DNA of 64,000 bases. Origin: an uncultured Bacteroidales bacterium. Its GTDB lineage: Bacteria; Bacteroidota; Bacteroidia; Bacteroidales; F082. The position numbers and the translations under genes are program-made. Numbering within the stretch: position 1 is the stretch's first letter; every line of letters starts with the position of its first letter. Below the pieces are notes generated by a model. It saw only the letters and a program-made list of their open reading frames with translations. It was not told where the DNA came from and made no database searches. Positions 1 to 7,915 of the stretch are shown here, in pieces. The stretch is from contig CAMVCZ010000001.1 of NCBI GenBank assembly GCA_947166105.1, positions 1 to 64,000 of the forward strand, in the 5' to 3' direction.

Positions 1-1
1 T

Positions 2-268
2 GTTATATATCAATTAATTATAAATAATTTTCAAAAATTAACGCAACAGCAATATTCTTATAACATAGAGCTTTTCTCCGAGAAATGGCATGACAGATTA
101 CCTATTCACAAAGGCTTGGATTTGCCCGATGAAGTGTTTGAGAGAGTGAATAGGCTTTGCCGTCAATCGTATGAAGCGAACTGCATTCGCAAGTCAAAAG
201 CATATAAATTGGGAAAGACGGTTCTTTCCCCATTGGGATGGATAAAAAGAAATAATGTAAGACTATGA
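2..268 (+). CDS. 3' end of a gene, probably a glycosyltransferase (partial)
   Basis: The frame is open from the left window edge to TGA at 266-268 and gives 88 residues. The tail (GKTVLSPLGWIKR, basic, ending NNVRL) resembles the C-terminal tail of capsule GT2 glycosyltransferases, and the next gene starts inside its stop codon (ATGA overlap), so it belongs to the same operon. No catalytic motif lies in the visible part, so the family assignment is inference only. Confidence 0.5.
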   Translation, partial: VIYQLIINNFQKLTQQQYSYNIELFSEKWHDRLPIHKGLDLPDEVFERVNRLCRQSYEANCIRKSKAYKLGKTVLSPLGWIKRNNVRL

Positions 269-1077
269 TACCCAAAATCATCCATTACTGCTGGTTCGGC
301 AAAGGCTTGATGCCCAAGTCGCAGCGTGATTGCATCAAAGGTTGGCAAAAACTGATGCCAGATTATCAAATCATGCGTTGGGACGAATCCAACTTTGATT
401 ATAACAAATTCAAAGCTTCCAAGTATGCATACGAGGTGAAGAAATACGCTCTCGTTTCGGATGTTTGTCGCTACAATGTGCTTGCAGAATACGGTGGTAT
501 CTACTTGGATACCGATGTGGAGGTGTTTCAAAAGTTTGACCGTTTCTTGGACTGTAATTTCTTTTCTGGAATTGAGCTGTATCGTGAATTTGAAACAGAG
601 CAAATTGCCGAAAAGTATCTGAAGGAGGATGGAACGCCAAAAGAAGAAGGGATTGATGTGCCTCACATGGAAATACTGACTTCGTCGATGGCCTGCAACC
701 AAGGTAATGAGATGATATGCAAAATACGCGATTATTACAATAATGTTGAAGTGGATGCTGATAAAGCCTTGCGTTACCGAGATTGGGTGAACAATGACCG
801 ATTGGTTGCCCGCCATCTGACGGAATACGGTTTTAAATATAAGAATGAGACCCAACATCTTGAGAATGATTTTGTAGTGTTTGGAACAGGACTGTTTGGA
901 TATGCGTTTTGTCCACTAAAAAACTATGAGGTTTCATATCATCACAATGCCACCACATGGGATTCTGAGAGTTGGAGCCGTTCGCAAAAGATGAAGGTCT
1001 TTTTCGATAAGTTGGGATTGTTGCCTTTGTATAAGGGTGTAATGTTGATAAGAAAAAAACTGTTTTCGAAGAAATGA
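265..1077 (+). CDS. GT32-like glycosyltransferase with DXD motif
   Basis: 270 residues. The N-terminus IPKIIHYCWFGKG and the later YLDTDVEV (D82-T-D84) are the two hallmarks of the DXD sugar-binding glycosyltransferase family related to yeast Och1 and to capsular polysaccharide synthesis proteins. These soluble enzymes transfer a sugar from a nucleotide donor, with the DXD holding the metal-nucleotide. It overlaps the genes on both sides by 4 nt, so translation is probably coupled. A paralogue with the same motif positions lies at 18903-19616. Donor and acceptor cannot be told from sequence. Confidence 0.85.
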   Translation: MIPKIIHYCWFGKGLMPKSQRDCIKGWQKLMPDYQIMRWDESNFDYNKFKASKYAYEVKKYALVSDVCRYNVLAEYGGIYLDTDVEVFQKFDRFLDCNFFSGIELYREFETEQIAEKYLKEDGTPKEEGIDVPHMEILTSSMACNQGNEMICKIRDYYNNVEVDADKALRYRDWVNNDRLVARHLTEYGFKYKNETQHLENDFVVFGTGLFGYAFCPLKNYEVSYHHNATTWDSESWSRSQKMKVFFDKLGLLPLYKGVMLIRKKLFSKK

Positions 1078-2186
1078 AAAAGTTAGCTATCATAGGTGCT
1101 TCATATCTTCAGTTGCCATTAGTTAAGAAAGCTAAAGCATTAGGCATCTATACACTTTGTTTTGCTTGGGAAGAGGGTGCGGTATGCAAGAATGACGCAA
1201 ATGAGTTCTTCCCTATTTCGATTACAGAAAAAGAACAAATTCTAAGAATCTGTGAAGAAAAGCAAATTGATGGCATTTGCACCATTGCATCCGATGTGGC
1301 TGCACCTACTGTGGCATTTGTAGCTGAAAAGATGGGCTTGGTTGGCAACACATACGAAGTGGCTTTGCGAGCCAATAACAAGTATCTGATGCGGCAAGCG
1401 TTTTCATCCGCAGGAATACCTTGCCCTGCTTACCAAAAGATTACTGCTTACGGACAGTTGGATTCAAAGGCGTTGCAATTTCCTGTAATTGTTAAGCCGA
1501 CAGACCGTTCTGGTAGTTTGGGTATTGCAAAAGTTGGACGGCTTGAAGATTTGCAGGCCGCCGTTGAAGTGGCTTTGAATTGCTCTTTCAAACACGAGGC
1601 CATTGTTGAGGAATATATTGAAGGACGTGAAATCAGTGTGGAATTTATTTCCTATCAAGGTAAACATTTTCCTTTGCAGATTACGGATAAGGTGACAACC
1701 GGTGCGCCGCATTTTGTTGAATTGGAGCATCATCAGCCAGCCGATTTCACAAAGGAACAATACGCGTGGATTTATGATTTGACGAAAAAAGCCTTGGATG
1801 CCTTAGGTGTGACCAATGGTGCCTCTCATTCCGAATACAAGATTACAACAGACGGTAGAATATATGTAATGGAAATAGGCGCCCGTATGGGAGGTGATTT
1901 CATCGGAAGTGATTTGGTGCATCTGTCGACGGGTTATGATTACTTGAAAGGTGTAATTGATGTGGCTTTGGGGAACTTTGAAGAACCCGTGTTTGGTGAG
2001 CGTCATTTTGCTGGTGTTTATTTTTTGTGTGAAGAAACAAAACATTTGCAAACTATTATAAAAGAAGCGAAATTGCCCCAAATAGTTCGTGCTGAGATAA
2101 CTGACGAGGTTTTGCGGTCCGTGAAATGCAGCGCGGATAGGAGTGGGTATTTGATTTATCAGGGAAACAAGAAATTGGAATTATGA
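1074..2186 (+). CDS. ATP-grasp ligase
   Basis: 370 residues with an N-terminal Rossmann-like pre-ATP-grasp lobe (KKLAIIGAS at the start). The ATP-grasp fold follows: VIVKPTDRSGSLGIAKV is the glycine-rich nucleotide loop, VEEYIEGREISVEF the hinge/acidic strand, and YVMEIGARMGGDFIG the metal-binding segment. The family joins a carboxylate to an amine through an acyl phosphate. In a capsule operon such an enzyme may build or attach an amino-acid-like or carboxylated substituent. The start codon lies inside the preceding gene's 3' end and the next gene overlaps by 4 nt. The specific substrate is unknown. Confidence 0.85.
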   Translation: MKKLAIIGASYLQLPLVKKAKALGIYTLCFAWEEGAVCKNDANEFFPISITEKEQILRICEEKQIDGICTIASDVAAPTVAFVAEKMGLVGNTYEVALRANNKYLMRQAFSSAGIPCPAYQKITAYGQLDSKALQFPVIVKPTDRSGSLGIAKVGRLEDLQAAVEVALNCSFKHEAIVEEYIEGREISVEFISYQGKHFPLQITDKVTTGAPHFVELEHHQPADFTKEQYAWIYDLTKKALDALGVTNGASHSEYKITTDGRIYVMEIGARMGGDFIGSDLVHLSTGYDYLKGVIDVALGNFEEPVFGERHFAGVYFLCEETKHLQTIIKEAKLPQIVRAEITDEVLRSVKCSADRSGYLIYQGNKKLEL

Positions 2187-3118
2187 ATAAACCTATAATA
2201 TCAGTTGTGTCTCCTGTATATAAAGCAGAAAAGATAGTTCCTGAATTAGTGCGTCGCATTGCGGAAAACGTCAAATGCATTACCGAAGACTATGAAATTG
2301 TATTGGTTTGTGACGGGTCGCCTGACGATTCATGGCGAGCTATCAAGGATGAGTGTGCCAAGAATGATAAGGTTAAGGGTATAAACTTGTCGCGCAATTT
2401 CGGACAGCATTACGCTATAACAGCTGGGATGAATCATGTTAGAGGAGAATGGGTGGTATTGATGGATTGTGATTTGCAAGACAGACCAGAGGAAATCTCA
2501 AAATTGTATAATAAGGCGCTTGAGGGTTATGATATTGTTTATGCACGAAGGATGAATAGGGAGGATGGCTTTTTTAAAAAAATGTCTTCGACTTTGTTTT
2601 ATAAAATATTCAATTGGTTGAGTGGAATAGGTTCTGATAAGGCCGTAGCCAATTTTGGAATATATAAGCATTCTGTGATTGCCGAATATAATAAAATGCC
2701 GGAACGTGCAAGGTCGTTCCCGACGTTGGTGAAGTTTTTAGGTTTCAAAGAAACATCTGTTGATGTGGAACACTCTGAACGGATGGAAGGGAAGAGTTCT
2801 TATGACCTTCACAAGCTGCTCAAATATAGTTTTGATGTCATTGTTTCCAATAGCAACAAGCCTTTGCGCTTTGCAGTTACAATTGGAATGATGATGTCTT
2901 CGGTTTCATTTATTTTGGCAGTGTACAATGTTATTGCAAAATGGATAGGTATTATTGACTTGCAGGGCTATACTACTACGATTTTCTCAATTTGGTTTGT
3001 GGGAGGACTTTTACTTTTTGTCATGGGTATAATAGGATTATACATAGGTAAGATTTTTGACCAAGTAAAAGGGCGCCCCTTGTTCGTGATTAAAGATATG
3101 ATTAACATAAACGATTAG
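2183..3118 (+). CDS. GtrB/ArnC-type polyprenyl-phosphate glycosyltransferase (GT2)
   Basis: 311 residues. A GT-A domain (ISVVSPVYKAEKIVPELV start; MDCDLQDRPEE carries the acidic metal site) is followed by two hydrophobic helices near residues 230-255 and 263-290, the layout of GtrB, DPMS and ArnC. Such enzymes load a sugar onto undecaprenyl phosphate at the inner face of the membrane. Two SMR/EamA-type half-transporters follow immediately, as in the ArnC-ArnE-ArnF system, which supports a lipid-linked sugar that is flipped and used in the periplasm. Stop codon is TAG. Confidence 0.85.
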   Translation: MNKPIISVVSPVYKAEKIVPELVRRIAENVKCITEDYEIVLVCDGSPDDSWRAIKDECAKNDKVKGINLSRNFGQHYAITAGMNHVRGEWVVLMDCDLQDRPEEISKLYNKALEGYDIVYARRMNREDGFFKKMSSTLFYKIFNWLSGIGSDKAVANFGIYKHSVIAEYNKMPERARSFPTLVKFLGFKETSVDVEHSERMEGKSSYDLHKLLKYSFDVIVSNSNKPLRFAVTIGMMMSSVSFILAVYNVIAKWIGIIDLQGYTTTIFSIWFVGGLLLFVMGIIGLYIGKIFDQVKGRPLFVIKDMININD

Positions 3119-3121
3119 TTT

Positions 3122-3460
3122 TTGTCACGGCATTGGCGAGCATATTTGTTTTTGACAGGTGTTAATTTTATTTACGCCTGCACATTCATCTTCACCAAGA
3201 TGGCTTCGCGACAAGAATTGTTGTCTTGGCCTTATCTGTGTTGGATTGCTGGAGCGGTTGGCGTGATGGGAATCTATGCCATATTGTGGCAACAAGTTAT
3301 CACAAAGATGCCGCTATCAACGGCCTATATGTTTAAAGGAACAAGTTTGATTTTTGTGCTGTTGATTTCGGCTTTGCTGTTTGGTGAGGCTATTTCATTA
3401 AACAATGTTTTCGGTTCTGCGATTATCGTTTTAGGAATTGTATTGTTTTCCAAGGCATGA
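3122..3460 (+). CDS. Small EamA/SMR-type membrane protein (ArnE/F-like), first subunit
   Basis: 112 residues and almost wholly hydrophobic, with about four predicted helices and the EamA/SMR pattern (FIFTKMASRQELLSWPYLCW; FLLFGEAISLNN-like GE helix near the end). The start is a TTG three bases after the upstream stop; the first ATG would remove helix 1. It overlaps the next, similar gene by 4 nt. Pairs of such half-size proteins form the ArnE-ArnF flippase for undecaprenyl-phosphate-aminoarabinose, so flipping of a lipid-linked monosaccharide is the likely role; this is inferred from context. Confidence 0.7.
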   Translation: MSRHWRAYLFLTGVNFIYACTFIFTKMASRQELLSWPYLCWIAGAVGVMGIYAILWQQVITKMPLSTAYMFKGTSLIFVLLISALLFGEAISLNNVFGSAIIVLGIVLFSKA

Positions 3461-3792
3461 TGTATTATTTGCTCGTGGTATTCGCGGTATTGGCCGCCGC
3501 TGGAGCTCAAATGCTGCTTAAACAAGGTGCAAAGAAGCAATATCCGTCTTTCATTAGGCAGTATTTGAATCCTTGGGTGATAGTCGGTTATGGGATTATG
3601 GGAATGTCAATGTTGTTGAATATCTTCTGTTTGAGCCGTGGGATTCAGGTTAAGGAGGTGAGCATTATAGAATCTTTGAGCTATCTGTTTGTTCCTTGTC
3701 TTTCGTGGCTTTTCTTTAAGGAGAAAGTCACTTGGCGGAAGGCTGGGGCGATTGCGGTGATTATGGCGGGTGTGGTAGTGTTTTTTGCATAA
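3457..3792 (+). CDS. Small EamA/SMR-type membrane protein (ArnE/F-like), second subunit
   Basis: 111 residues with four predicted membrane helices, including a polar-interrupted final pair (SWLFFKEKVTWRKAGAIAVI, typical of EamA and SMR proteins). It starts with ATG inside the stop of the preceding homologue. Together with that gene and the GtrB/ArnC-like transferase it forms a three-gene unit. The probable job is a heterodimeric flippase subunit for a polyprenyl-phosphate sugar. A general drug-efflux SMR role is possible from the fold but unlikely in this location. Confidence 0.7.
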   Translation: MMYYLLVVFAVLAAAGAQMLLKQGAKKQYPSFIRQYLNPWVIVGYGIMGMSMLLNIFCLSRGIQVKEVSIIESLSYLFVPCLSWLFFKEKVTWRKAGAIAVIMAGVVVFFA

Positions 3793-3856
3793 GGTTTTTT
3801 ATTGAAAACGGTTGCTCTTATACTGTTTTCGATATTGAATACGAAATTTAAAAGTT

Positions 3857-5224
3857 ATGATAAAATCGCTTGTAACTACCGAGGGGAGGTTGACCGAGGA
3901 AGATATAGTCAGATGGATACGTCAGCGTAATGAAGAAGTTGAGGTAAAAGTTGAACAAATGCCATTGGCACAATTGGAAGGATGGCATTTTGACGAAGAC
4001 AGATCGTTGCGCCATAATAGCGGAAAGTTCTTTTCCATTGAGGGTATCCACGTGGAAACCGACTATGGGAAGGTTGGAGTGTGGGATCAGCCTATTATCA
4101 ATCAGCCGGAAGTAGGCATCCTCGGCATTCTTACAAAAGAGATAGATGGTGTGCTGTATTTTCTGATGCAGTCAAAAATCGAGCCGGGAAATGTTAATAA
4201 TGTTCAGATTTCCCCGACACTGCAAGCTACGAAGAGTAATTTTACACGTGTGCACCAAGGCAAAAAGCCCGCCTATTTGGATTATTTTCTGAATGCGAAG
4301 CCTCATCAAATACTGCTTGACCAGTTGCAGTCTGAACAAGGTGCGCGGTTCCTGCGTAAACGCAATAGAAATATCATCATCAAAGTAGATGAGGATGTTG
4401 AGCTGTTGCCGGATTTCCGATGGATGACGCTTGGCCAGATTAAGGTTATGTTGTCATACGACAATATGGTTAATATGGATACGCGCACGGTAATCTCCGG
4501 AATTAATTTTTCCAAGTACCTTACACCCCTCGTTGATGTTAATGTTATGAGCGATTGGGGACGGTCTCTCATTAAGTCGATGCAAGAGCAGATGGGCTGT
4601 TTCACTATGGACGAGCTTATTTCATGGCTGTCTCGCCAAAAAGCGATGTATAATCTTCTTGTTACATCGAAACCCATGAAGGAAATCCGAGACTGGAACA
4701 TCGGAGAATATGAGATTTCTAGGGAAGACCAAGAGTACTTCAAAGTGATAGGAGTAAAGGTGACCATTTCAAATCGTGAAGTCTCTTCGTGGTGCCAGCC
4801 TTTGGTACAGCCTCAGCAGCAAGGATTGTGCGCATTCATCATCAAGGACATTGATGGTGTGCCGCATTTTCTTGTGCAAGCAAAACTGGAATGTGGCAAT
4901 TTGGATGTGATGGAATTGGCTCCTACGGTTCAGTGCCTGACGGGCAAATATGACGTGGAAACGAATTGTCCGCCTTTCGTGTTGTATGTGTTGAATGCCC
5001 CAAAAAATGAAATCATTTACGACACTTTGCAATCTGAAGAAGGCGGCAGATTCTATCGCGAGCAGAATCGGAACATGTTGATCAGGGTGGGCGATGATTT
5101 CCCTCTTGAAACTCCAGAAAATTACCGTTGGATGACGCTAAACCAAATGTTTTCTTTCTTGAAATTCAACAATTTCCTTAATATTCAGGCTCGTAGCCTA
5201 TTGTCTGTTTTATCATTCAAATAA
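3857..5224 (+). CDS. NDP-hexose 2,3-dehydratase (EvaA/TylX3 family)
   Basis: 455 residues built of two homologous halves, each with a W-x-QP motif (WDQPIINQPEVG and WCQPLVQPQQQG), a Q-x-K segment (MQSKIEPGN and VQAKLECGN) and a following APT/SPT loop. This pseudo-dimer is the signature of dTDP-4-keto-6-deoxyglucose 2,3-dehydratases, which remove water across C2-C3 to give a 3,4-diketo-2,6-dideoxy sugar. The next three genes are an aminotransferase, a Gfo/Idh reductase and a QdtA/WxcM-like cupin, so the cassette should form an amino 2,6-dideoxyhexose. The RmlA/RmlB steps are not in the window. Function was best known from antibiotic clusters. Confidence 0.85.
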   Translation: MIKSLVTTEGRLTEEDIVRWIRQRNEEVEVKVEQMPLAQLEGWHFDEDRSLRHNSGKFFSIEGIHVETDYGKVGVWDQPIINQPEVGILGILTKEIDGVLYFLMQSKIEPGNVNNVQISPTLQATKSNFTRVHQGKKPAYLDYFLNAKPHQILLDQLQSEQGARFLRKRNRNIIIKVDEDVELLPDFRWMTLGQIKVMLSYDNMVNMDTRTVISGINFSKYLTPLVDVNVMSDWGRSLIKSMQEQMGCFTMDELISWLSRQKAMYNLLVTSKPMKEIRDWNIGEYEISREDQEYFKVIGVKVTISNREVSSWCQPLVQPQQQGLCAFIIKDIDGVPHFLVQAKLECGNLDVMELAPTVQCLTGKYDVETNCPPFVLYVLNAPKNEIIYDTLQSEEGGRFYREQNRNMLIRVGDDFPLETPENYRWMTLNQMFSFLKFNNFLNIQARSLLSVLSFK

Positions 5225-5232
5225 TCAATAAT

Positions 5233-6378
5233 ATGAGAATCCCATTTAATAAGACTTACCTTACAGGTGACGAGGGGAAATATATGTTGGAGGCTCTTCG
5301 TTCCGGACAAGTCTGTGGAAATCACACCTATTGCAAGAAGGTGCTTTCTTTGATGCAGGAAAAATATGGTTATGAGAGTGCATTTCTCTGTCCATCAGGC
5401 ACCTCGGCTTTGGAAATGGGGTCGGTCCTTGCCGACCTGCAACCTGGTGACGAGGTGATTCTGCCATCTTACACATTTAGTTCCACAGTGAATGCGGTAG
5501 TGTTGTTTGGCGGTTTTCCTGTGTTCTGTGAGGTTGATCCTGCGACTATGAATATCGATTATACCAGAATAGAGTCGTTGATTACCCCTAAGACAAAAAT
5601 GATAATGCCTATTGACTATGCGGGTGTGCCGTGCGATATTGACGAAATCAGAGAGATAGCAGACCGTCATCATCTGATTGTATTTCAGGATTGTGCACAA
5701 TCGTACGGGAGTTATTACAAGGGTGTTCCTTCGGGCAAGAAAGCCCACATTGCTGCTTTTTCATTCCACGAGACAAAGAACTATAGTGCAGGAGAAGGTG
5801 GCCTGTTAGTCAATAATGTTCCGGAATGGCATCAACGAGCAACTTTCCTTCAGGAAAAAGGGACGGACCGAAGCCTGGTCATCAATGGACAGAAGAACAA
5901 ATACAGTTGGGTTGACAAAGGCTCCAGTTATTTGTTGTCAGACGTATTGGCGGCAATGTTGTATGCGCAACTGGAACACGAAGAGGAGATTAAGACTAAG
6001 CGCGCCAAACTGACAGAGGCATATTCCAGTTTGTTCGCACCTTACATGGAAAAAGGCATCATTGGTGTTTTTAGGCCTAAAGAGTATGTGAAACTAAACC
6101 ACCACGCTTTTTGGGCCGTGTTCCCGTCATTGGAGGATAGGAGTCACTTTATGAGTGAGTTGAAAAAGAATGAGATTTATGTGTACATCGGCTATATGCC
6201 TCTTCATTCTTCTCCATACGGTTTACGGCTGGGATACAAACCAGAAGATTTGCCAATTACGGAAGACCTTGGAAACAGGATTACCCGTCTGCCGTTTTAC
6301 ACCAGTCTTGCAGACGAAGGACTTGATTATGTTATCGAAAACATGAAGCGCGTTCTTGTAGAAATGTACGGCTTTTAA
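5233..6378 (+). CDS. Sugar aminotransferase, WecE/RffA-like (DegT/DnrJ/EryC1/StrS family)
   Basis: 381 residues, PLP dependent. The start IPFNKTYLTGDEGKYM, the PGDEVILPSYTFSST segment and the lysine motif SFHETKNYSAGEGG (Schiff-base lysine at about K182) match WecE/RffA, which aminates C4 of dTDP-4-keto-6-deoxyglucose with glutamate. It lies 8 nt after the 2,3-dehydratase gene. Acting on the 2-deoxy intermediate it would give a 4-amino-2,4,6-trideoxyhexose. A C3 aminotransferase (QdtB-like) cannot be fully excluded, since the next-but-one gene is a QdtA-like cupin. Confidence 0.88.
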   Translation: MRIPFNKTYLTGDEGKYMLEALRSGQVCGNHTYCKKVLSLMQEKYGYESAFLCPSGTSALEMGSVLADLQPGDEVILPSYTFSSTVNAVVLFGGFPVFCEVDPATMNIDYTRIESLITPKTKMIMPIDYAGVPCDIDEIREIADRHHLIVFQDCAQSYGSYYKGVPSGKKAHIAAFSFHETKNYSAGEGGLLVNNVPEWHQRATFLQEKGTDRSLVINGQKNKYSWVDKGSSYLLSDVLAAMLYAQLEHEEEIKTKRAKLTEAYSSLFAPYMEKGIIGVFRPKEYVKLNHHAFWAVFPSLEDRSHFMSELKKNEIYVYIGYMPLHSSPYGLRLGYKPEDLPITEDLGNRITRLPFYTSLADEGLDYVIENMKRVLVEMYGF

Positions 6379-6382
6379 TATC

Positions 6383-7426
6383 ATGAGAAAGATACGAATA
6401 GGGGTTATATGTCCATCGGAGATTGCTTTCCGCCGTTTCCTCCCATCCTTGCAGAAATCAAAAGATTTTGAGTATGTGGGCGTTTCGTATGCCACGGATG
6501 AAGAGTGGTTTGGTGAGGATTGGTGTAATGTTGATTCCGAATACCGCAACCGGATGATGACAGCCGAGCGGGAAAAGGCTGAAAAATTCCAAAAGGAATT
6601 TGGTGGAGATGTCATTAAAGGCTATGGAAATATGGCTGGAACAGAGCAGGTGGATGCCGTATATTTGCCTTTGCCGCCAGCCCTGCATTATAAATGGGCG
6701 AAGCTGGCTTTGCAATTCGGTAAGCATGTCTTTGTTGAAAAACCATCCACTTTATGTATGGAAGACACCCAGCGTTTGGTGGCGTTGGCCGAACAAAAAG
6801 AATTGGCACTACACGAGAACTATATGTTCGTCTTTCATAATCAGATAAAGGCTGTTTCTGATATTATAAATAGAGGCGAAATCGGCGATGTGCGACTTTA
6901 CAGGATAACATTTGGATTTCCGCAGCGGGCAAAAACCGATTTCCGTTATAACAAATCGCTGGGTGGTGGCGCGCTGCTGGACGCAGGAGGATACACGATT
7001 AAATTAGCCACAATGTTGTTGGGTGACGATGTGCAACTTACATCAGCCACGGCGGGTTATAAATCAGGTTTCGGAGTCGATATTTACGGGGCCGCGACCA
7101 TGGAAAGTAGTAATGACATAGTTGCCCAGCTCGCTTTCGGGATGGACAACGACTATCGTTGCGACCTTGAAGTTTGGGGTAGCAAAGGCACTTTCTCCAC
7201 CACTCGGATTATGACCGCCCCTGATGGTTTTGCGCCTTCTTATACTATTAAGAAAAACCAAGAAGTAGAGAAGGGAATACTTCCTGCCGACGATGCTTTT
7301 CTGAAATCCATAGAGCATTTTGGACTCTGTGTGAGGGATGAAGAAGTAAGGAAATCCAATTATCAAGTCATGTTGCTTCAGGAGCGTTTGGTTGAGGAGT
7401 ATAAACAAATGAGCAAGTTGCAATGA
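6383..7426 (+). CDS. Gfo/Idh/MocA-family oxidoreductase, probable sugar 3-ketoreductase
   Basis: 347 residues with an N-terminal Rossmann domain (IRIGVICPSEIAFRRFLPSL), the family motif HVFVEKPSTL, whose EKP lysine contacts cofactor and substrate, and the C-terminal alpha/beta domain (GGGALLDAGGY). In 2,6-dideoxysugar pathways a Gfo/Idh enzyme such as KijD10 reduces the unstable C3 ketone left by the 2,3-dehydratase, and both genes occur here in one operon. NAD(P)H preference is not clear. The gene begins 4 nt after the aminotransferase stop and its 3' end overlaps the cupin gene by 4 nt. Confidence 0.8.
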   Translation: MRKIRIGVICPSEIAFRRFLPSLQKSKDFEYVGVSYATDEEWFGEDWCNVDSEYRNRMMTAEREKAEKFQKEFGGDVIKGYGNMAGTEQVDAVYLPLPPALHYKWAKLALQFGKHVFVEKPSTLCMEDTQRLVALAEQKELALHENYMFVFHNQIKAVSDIINRGEIGDVRLYRITFGFPQRAKTDFRYNKSLGGGALLDAGGYTIKLATMLLGDDVQLTSATAGYKSGFGVDIYGAATMESSNDIVAQLAFGMDNDYRCDLEVWGSKGTFSTTRIMTAPDGFAPSYTIKKNQEVEKGILPADDAFLKSIEHFGLCVRDEEVRKSNYQVMLLQERLVEEYKQMSKLQ

Positions 7427-7845
7427 AAATGAATATGGACTATAGGGTTGAGGATTGTTTGTTGTTTGAAGTCCCTACTTTTATTGATGGTCGTGGTGCC
7501 ATAAGCGTGATGGATAAGGAACTGCCTTTCGACGTGAAGAGGGTGTTTTGGTTGTATCATATCCCGGAAGGGAAGGAACGAGGCGCGCATGCTTTGTTGC
7601 AAGGTTCAGAAATGTTGTTTTCGTTGCACGGCTCTTGCATCGTGGATCTATTTGATGGGGAAAACAGAAACACCGTTCTGCTTGACGACCCTAAGAAAGG
7701 ACTTTTGATTCGGCCAGGGATATGGTTTGTGGTTCATTCATCCAAAAATGATGGCGTAACGTTGGTTTTGGCATCTGAGGAGTATGGGCAGGAAAAGTAT
7801 GTGTGTGACTATGAGAATTTTGTGAGATTAAAATCGAACAATTGA
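7423..7845 (+). CDS. QdtA/FdtA/WxcM-like cupin, possible sugar 3,4-ketoisomerase
   Basis: 140 residues, one cupin barrel: DGRGAISVMD near the start, ERGAHALLQ as the first metal/active-site loop, SLHGSCIVDLFDG in the middle, and LLIRPGIWFVVHS near the end. The family includes enzymes that move the keto group of dTDP-4-keto-6-deoxyglucose from C4 to C3. In characterised members I recall an HxH pair in the ERGxHAH loop; here the second position is Leu (HAL), so either activity is altered or the protein has a different role on the 2-deoxy substrate. It closes the deoxysugar cassette. Confidence 0.72.
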   Translation: MKMNMDYRVEDCLLFEVPTFIDGRGAISVMDKELPFDVKRVFWLYHIPEGKERGAHALLQGSEMLFSLHGSCIVDLFDGENRNTVLLDDPKKGLLIRPGIWFVVHSSKNDGVTLVLASEEYGQEKYVCDYENFVRLKSNN

Positions 7846-7915
7846 GGTAGGAGGAGCATTTTTGGTTTTTGCTTATAAGAATTATGCTTTTCATAATATG
7901 TGAATTGTTTCAATT

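Noticed and set aside
3793-3856. Promoter or terminator in the gap before the 2,3-dehydratase gene
   Set aside because: The gap is AT-rich but has no TAnnTTTG box with a spaced -33 and no hairpin followed by T-run.
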